This document shows positions 5,060 through 6,841 of a DNA stretch of 6,841 bases, in pieces; the stretch's first letter is position 1; each line of letters opens with the position of its first letter. The translations under genes were made by a program, and so were the position numbers. Below the pieces are notes generated by a model, which worked only from the letters and a program-made list of their open reading frames with translations, had not been told where the DNA came from and searched no databases. The stretch spans positions 1 through 6,841 of the forward strand of contig CAMNVD010000058.1 in NCBI GenBank assembly GCA_946562005.1, read 5' to 3'. The stretch comes from an uncultured Clostridia bacterium (GTDB lineage Bacteria > Bacillota > Dehalobacteriia > UBA4068 > JAAVYR01).

Positions 5060-6274
5060 ATGAAATATAAAGCAGTAAGAGAAGCCATTGCCGCCTTGCA
5101 GGCGGGAAAATTAATCCTGGTTATGGATGATGCGGAGCGGGAAAATGAAGGGGATTTGATTTGTGCGGCAGAGTTTGCTACCACAGAAAATGTAAACTTC
5201 ATGGCTACCTATGCCAAAGGGCTAATCTGTATGCCCATGAGCAAAGCCATAGCAGACCGCCTGCTGCTCCCTCCTATGGTGGTCCATAATACAGATAATC
5301 ATGAAACGGCTTTTACCGTGTCCATCGACTATAAAACTACCACCACGGGGATTTCTGCGGAGGAGCGGGGACTTACGGCTCGGATGTGTGTTGCGGAAGA
5401 TGTGGCAGCCAGTGATTTTCGCCGGCCGGGACATATGTTTCCTCTCATTGCAAAGGCAGGCGGTGTGCTGGAGCGGAATGGGCATACGGAAGCGACCGTT
5501 GACTTGATGCGGTTAGCGGGCCTTGCAGAGTGTGGTCTCTGCTGTGAAATTATGGGCGAAGATGGGCAAATGCTGCGGGAGGAGGCCTTGCGGGCCTTTG
5601 CTGCAAAATATAAGATACCTTGTATCACCATTCAAGAGCTGCAAGCTTATCGCAAAGTCCATGAGGTGTTGGTAGATTGCGTGGCAAAAACCAAGATGCC
5701 TACCAAGTATGGGGATTTTACAGCTCATTGTTATCTGAATACGCTGACAGGGGAACATCATGTTGCTTTAGTTATGGGGGACATTGGTGATGGCCAGGAG
5801 GTTTTGTGCCGGGTACATTCTGAGTGTCTGACAGGGGATGTCTTTGGCTCTTTGCGGTGCGATTGCGGTATGCAACTAGAAAAGGCCATGACTGCCATTG
5901 CTCAAACTGGTAGAGGGGTTCTTCTGTATATGCGGCAGGAGGGTAGAGGCATCGGCCTTGTCAATAAATTAAAGGCATATCAACTACAGGATGGGGGCAT
6001 GGATACCTTAGACGCCAATCTTGCTTTGGGCTTTCCCGGTGATTTGCGGGAATATTATATCGGCGCACAGATTTTGCGGGACTTAGGGGTGCGGTCCTTA
6101 CAGCTGCTCACCAATAACCCGGATAAAATCTATCAGCTGGAGGATTATTGTCTGACGATTACCAAGCGGGTGCCCATCGAAATCCCACCTACTGCTCATG
6201 ATGGATTTTATCTGCAAACGAAGCAGAATCGGATGGGCCATTTATTAAATATAAAAAGTACAGAGAAGAATTGA
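5060..6274 (+). CDS. ribBA: Bifunctional DHBP synthase/GTP cyclohydrolase II RibBA
   Basis: This 404-residue fusion starts both branches of the pathway. The N-terminal domain (about 1-200) makes 3,4-dihydroxy-2-butanone 4-phosphate from ribulose 5-phosphate and shows DDAERENEGD (23-32), TTGISAEERGLT (95-106), RPGHMFPL (122-129) and GHTEATVDL (141-149), including the metal and acid residues E28, H142 and E144. The C-terminal domain opens GTP and has the zinc set C256, C267, C269 in RVHSECLTGDVFGSLRCDCG, then MRQEGRGIGL (291-300), Tyr307, and Asp328/Arg330, which align with E. coli RibA Tyr105, Asp126 and Arg128. Both domains therefore look active. GGAGG (5046-5050) is 9 nt from the ATG; the gap after ribE is 27 nt. 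The symbol ribA is also used for this gene in Bacillus. Confidence 0.97.
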   Translation: MKYKAVREAIAALQAGKLILVMDDAERENEGDLICAAEFATTENVNFMATYAKGLICMPMSKAIADRLLLPPMVVHNTDNHETAFTVSIDYKTTTTGISAEERGLTARMCVAEDVAASDFRRPGHMFPLIAKAGGVLERNGHTEATVDLMRLAGLAECGLCCEIMGEDGQMLREEALRAFAAKYKIPCITIQELQAYRKVHEVLVDCVAKTKMPTKYGDFTAHCYLNTLTGEHHVALVMGDIGDGQEVLCRVHSECLTGDVFGSLRCDCGMQLEKAMTAIAQTGRGVLLYMRQEGRGIGLVNKLKAYQLQDGGMDTLDANLALGFPGDLREYYIGAQILRDLGVRSLQLLTNNPDKIYQLEDYCLTITKRVPIEIPPTAHDGFYLQTKQNRMGHLLNIKSTEKN

Positions 6275-6287
6275 GAGGAGTTATTAT

Positions 6288-6752
6288 ATGCAAACTTATG
6301 AAGGAAAATTAGTCGGAGAGAATATTAAAATCGGCATTATTGTGGCGAGGTTTAATGAGTTTATTACTGGTAAACTTTTAGCTGGTGCCATGGATGGATT
6401 AAAACGGGAAAATGTACCAGAAGAAGATATTGCAGTCGTTTGGGTGCCAGGCGCTTTTGAAATTCCATTGATTGCATCGAAAATGGCAAAGAGCAAACGG
6501 TATGACGCTATCATTTGCTTAGGCGCTGTGATTCGTGGGGCTACCAGCCATTATGATTACGTTTGCAGTGAAGTGTCTAAGGGCATTGCTCAGGTAAGCC
6601 TCGCTAGTGAAATTCCAGTAATGTTTGGGGTGCTAACTACGGATAATATTGAGCAGGCCATTGAACGGGCGGGCAGCAAGAGCGGGAACAAAGGTTTTGA
6701 GTGTGCGCAAGGCGCTATCGAAATGGTGAATCTCATTCGTGCCTTGTCTTAG
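6288..6752 (+). CDS. ribH: 6,7-dimethyl-8-ribityllumazine synthase
   Basis: Lumazine synthase condenses the ribitylaminopyrimidine from the RibD branch with DHBP from RibBA. The 154 residues match the family's length. Landmarks are VARFNEFIT (19-27) with the substrate-stacking Phe22, PGAFEIP (54-60), GAVIRGATSHYDYV (79-92) with the catalytic base His88, PVMFGVLTTDN (110-120), Arg127 for phosphate binding, and GNKGFECAQGAIEM (133-146). Family members assemble into pentamers or 60-mer capsids that can enclose riboflavin synthase; both partners are encoded here, but oligomer state cannot be read from sequence. AGGAG (6276-6280) is 7 nt from the ATG and the gap after ribBA is 13 nt. It is the last riboflavin gene visible, with no clear terminator behind it. 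Confidence 0.97.
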   Translation: MQTYEGKLVGENIKIGIIVARFNEFITGKLLAGAMDGLKRENVPEEDIAVVWVPGAFEIPLIASKMAKSKRYDAIICLGAVIRGATSHYDYVCSEVSKGIAQVSLASEIPVMFGVLTTDNIEQAIERAGSKSGNKGFECAQGAIEMVNLIRALS

Positions 6753-6777
6753 GTTTTATTATTTTCTGCGATGCATC

Positions 6778-6839
6778 ATATCATTGGGGGAGCTATTTGG
6801 CAGGCTATTGTTTTTATGCTATACTAAAAACAATGATAT
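6778..6839. repeat. Inverted repeat flanking the last promoter
   Basis: ATATCATTG (6778-6786) and its exact reverse complement CAATGATAT (6831-6839) bracket the promoter. The right copy is itself a short palindrome, CAAT-GAT-ATTG. The left arm lies just upstream of the -35 box and the right arm covers the expected start of transcription, positions suited to an operator pair, though chance is possible in AT-rich DNA. Confidence 0.4.
6797..6825 (+). promoter_or_regulatory. Extended -10 promoter for a gene beyond the window
   Basis: TTGGCA (6797-6802) and TATACT (6820-6825) are 17 bp apart, and a TG at 6817-6818 one base before the -10 box gives the extended form. Transcription would start near 6831-6833 and run out of the window; no coding sequence can be assigned to it here. 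Confidence 0.68.
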
Positions 6840-6841
6840 TG

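Noticed and set aside
5329..5631. Minus-strand open frame of 100 codons inside ribBA
   Set aside because: It overlaps the most conserved part of the DHBP synthase domain, and its Ser/Arg/Pro-rich product is typical of antisense shadow frames.
1..6841. Mobile element, CRISPR array, tRNA/rRNA or a novel defence-type cassette
   Set aside because: I saw no transposase or integrase frame, no regularly spaced repeats, and no tRNA or rRNA signature. Every substantial gene belongs to a known family and the gaps are accounted for by promoters, leaders and terminators.

Overview
This 6.8 kb window reads as ordinary bacterial chromosome. The likely host is a Firmicute (Bacillota), judging from strong AGGAGG-type ribosome binding sites, sigma-70/sigma-A type promoters, an attenuator-controlled infC-rpmI-rplT leader and a ribD-ribE-ribBA-ribH operon behind an FMN riboswitch. 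A Negativicutes or clostridial host is possible, but the sequence alone does not settle the genus.

Layout, left to right. Positions 1-75 are the last 24 codons of a gene whose C-terminus looks like threonyl-tRNA synthetase. A clean promoter (100-128) then drives a leader of about 160 nt that contains an intrinsic terminator and a competing long-range antiterminator pairing. The leader is followed by infC (IF3, best read as starting at an AUC codon at 293), rpmI (L35) and rplT (L20). A strong hairpin terminator ends this translation operon. The next promoter lies inside that terminator and serves a 303-aa EamA/DMT-family membrane transporter. The transporter gene ends in the loop of another terminator, which is palindromic and should work in both directions. 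A small AT-rich YciI-like gene follows on the minus strand with its own good promoter.

From about 2994 to the end is the riboflavin unit: a promoter, an FMN riboswitch aptamer (3045-3156), two intrinsic terminators in tandem, then ribD, ribE, ribBA and ribH. Together the four encode all the dedicated ring-forming enzymes that turn GTP and ribulose 5-phosphate into riboflavin; the phosphatase step is not present. RibBA starts both branches (GTP cyclohydrolase II and DHBP synthase), RibD deaminates and reduces the pyrimidine, RibH condenses the two branches into lumazine, and RibE dismutates lumazine to riboflavin. FMN sensed by the aptamer should close the loop by terminating transcription. 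After ribH there is no obvious terminator, but an extended -10 promoter flanked by a 9-bp inverted repeat points to a further rightward gene beyond the window.

No new enzyme system is visible. The points of interest are regulatory: the AUC start and two-state leader of infC, the promoter nested in a terminator, the double terminator before ribD, and the dyad around the last promoter.
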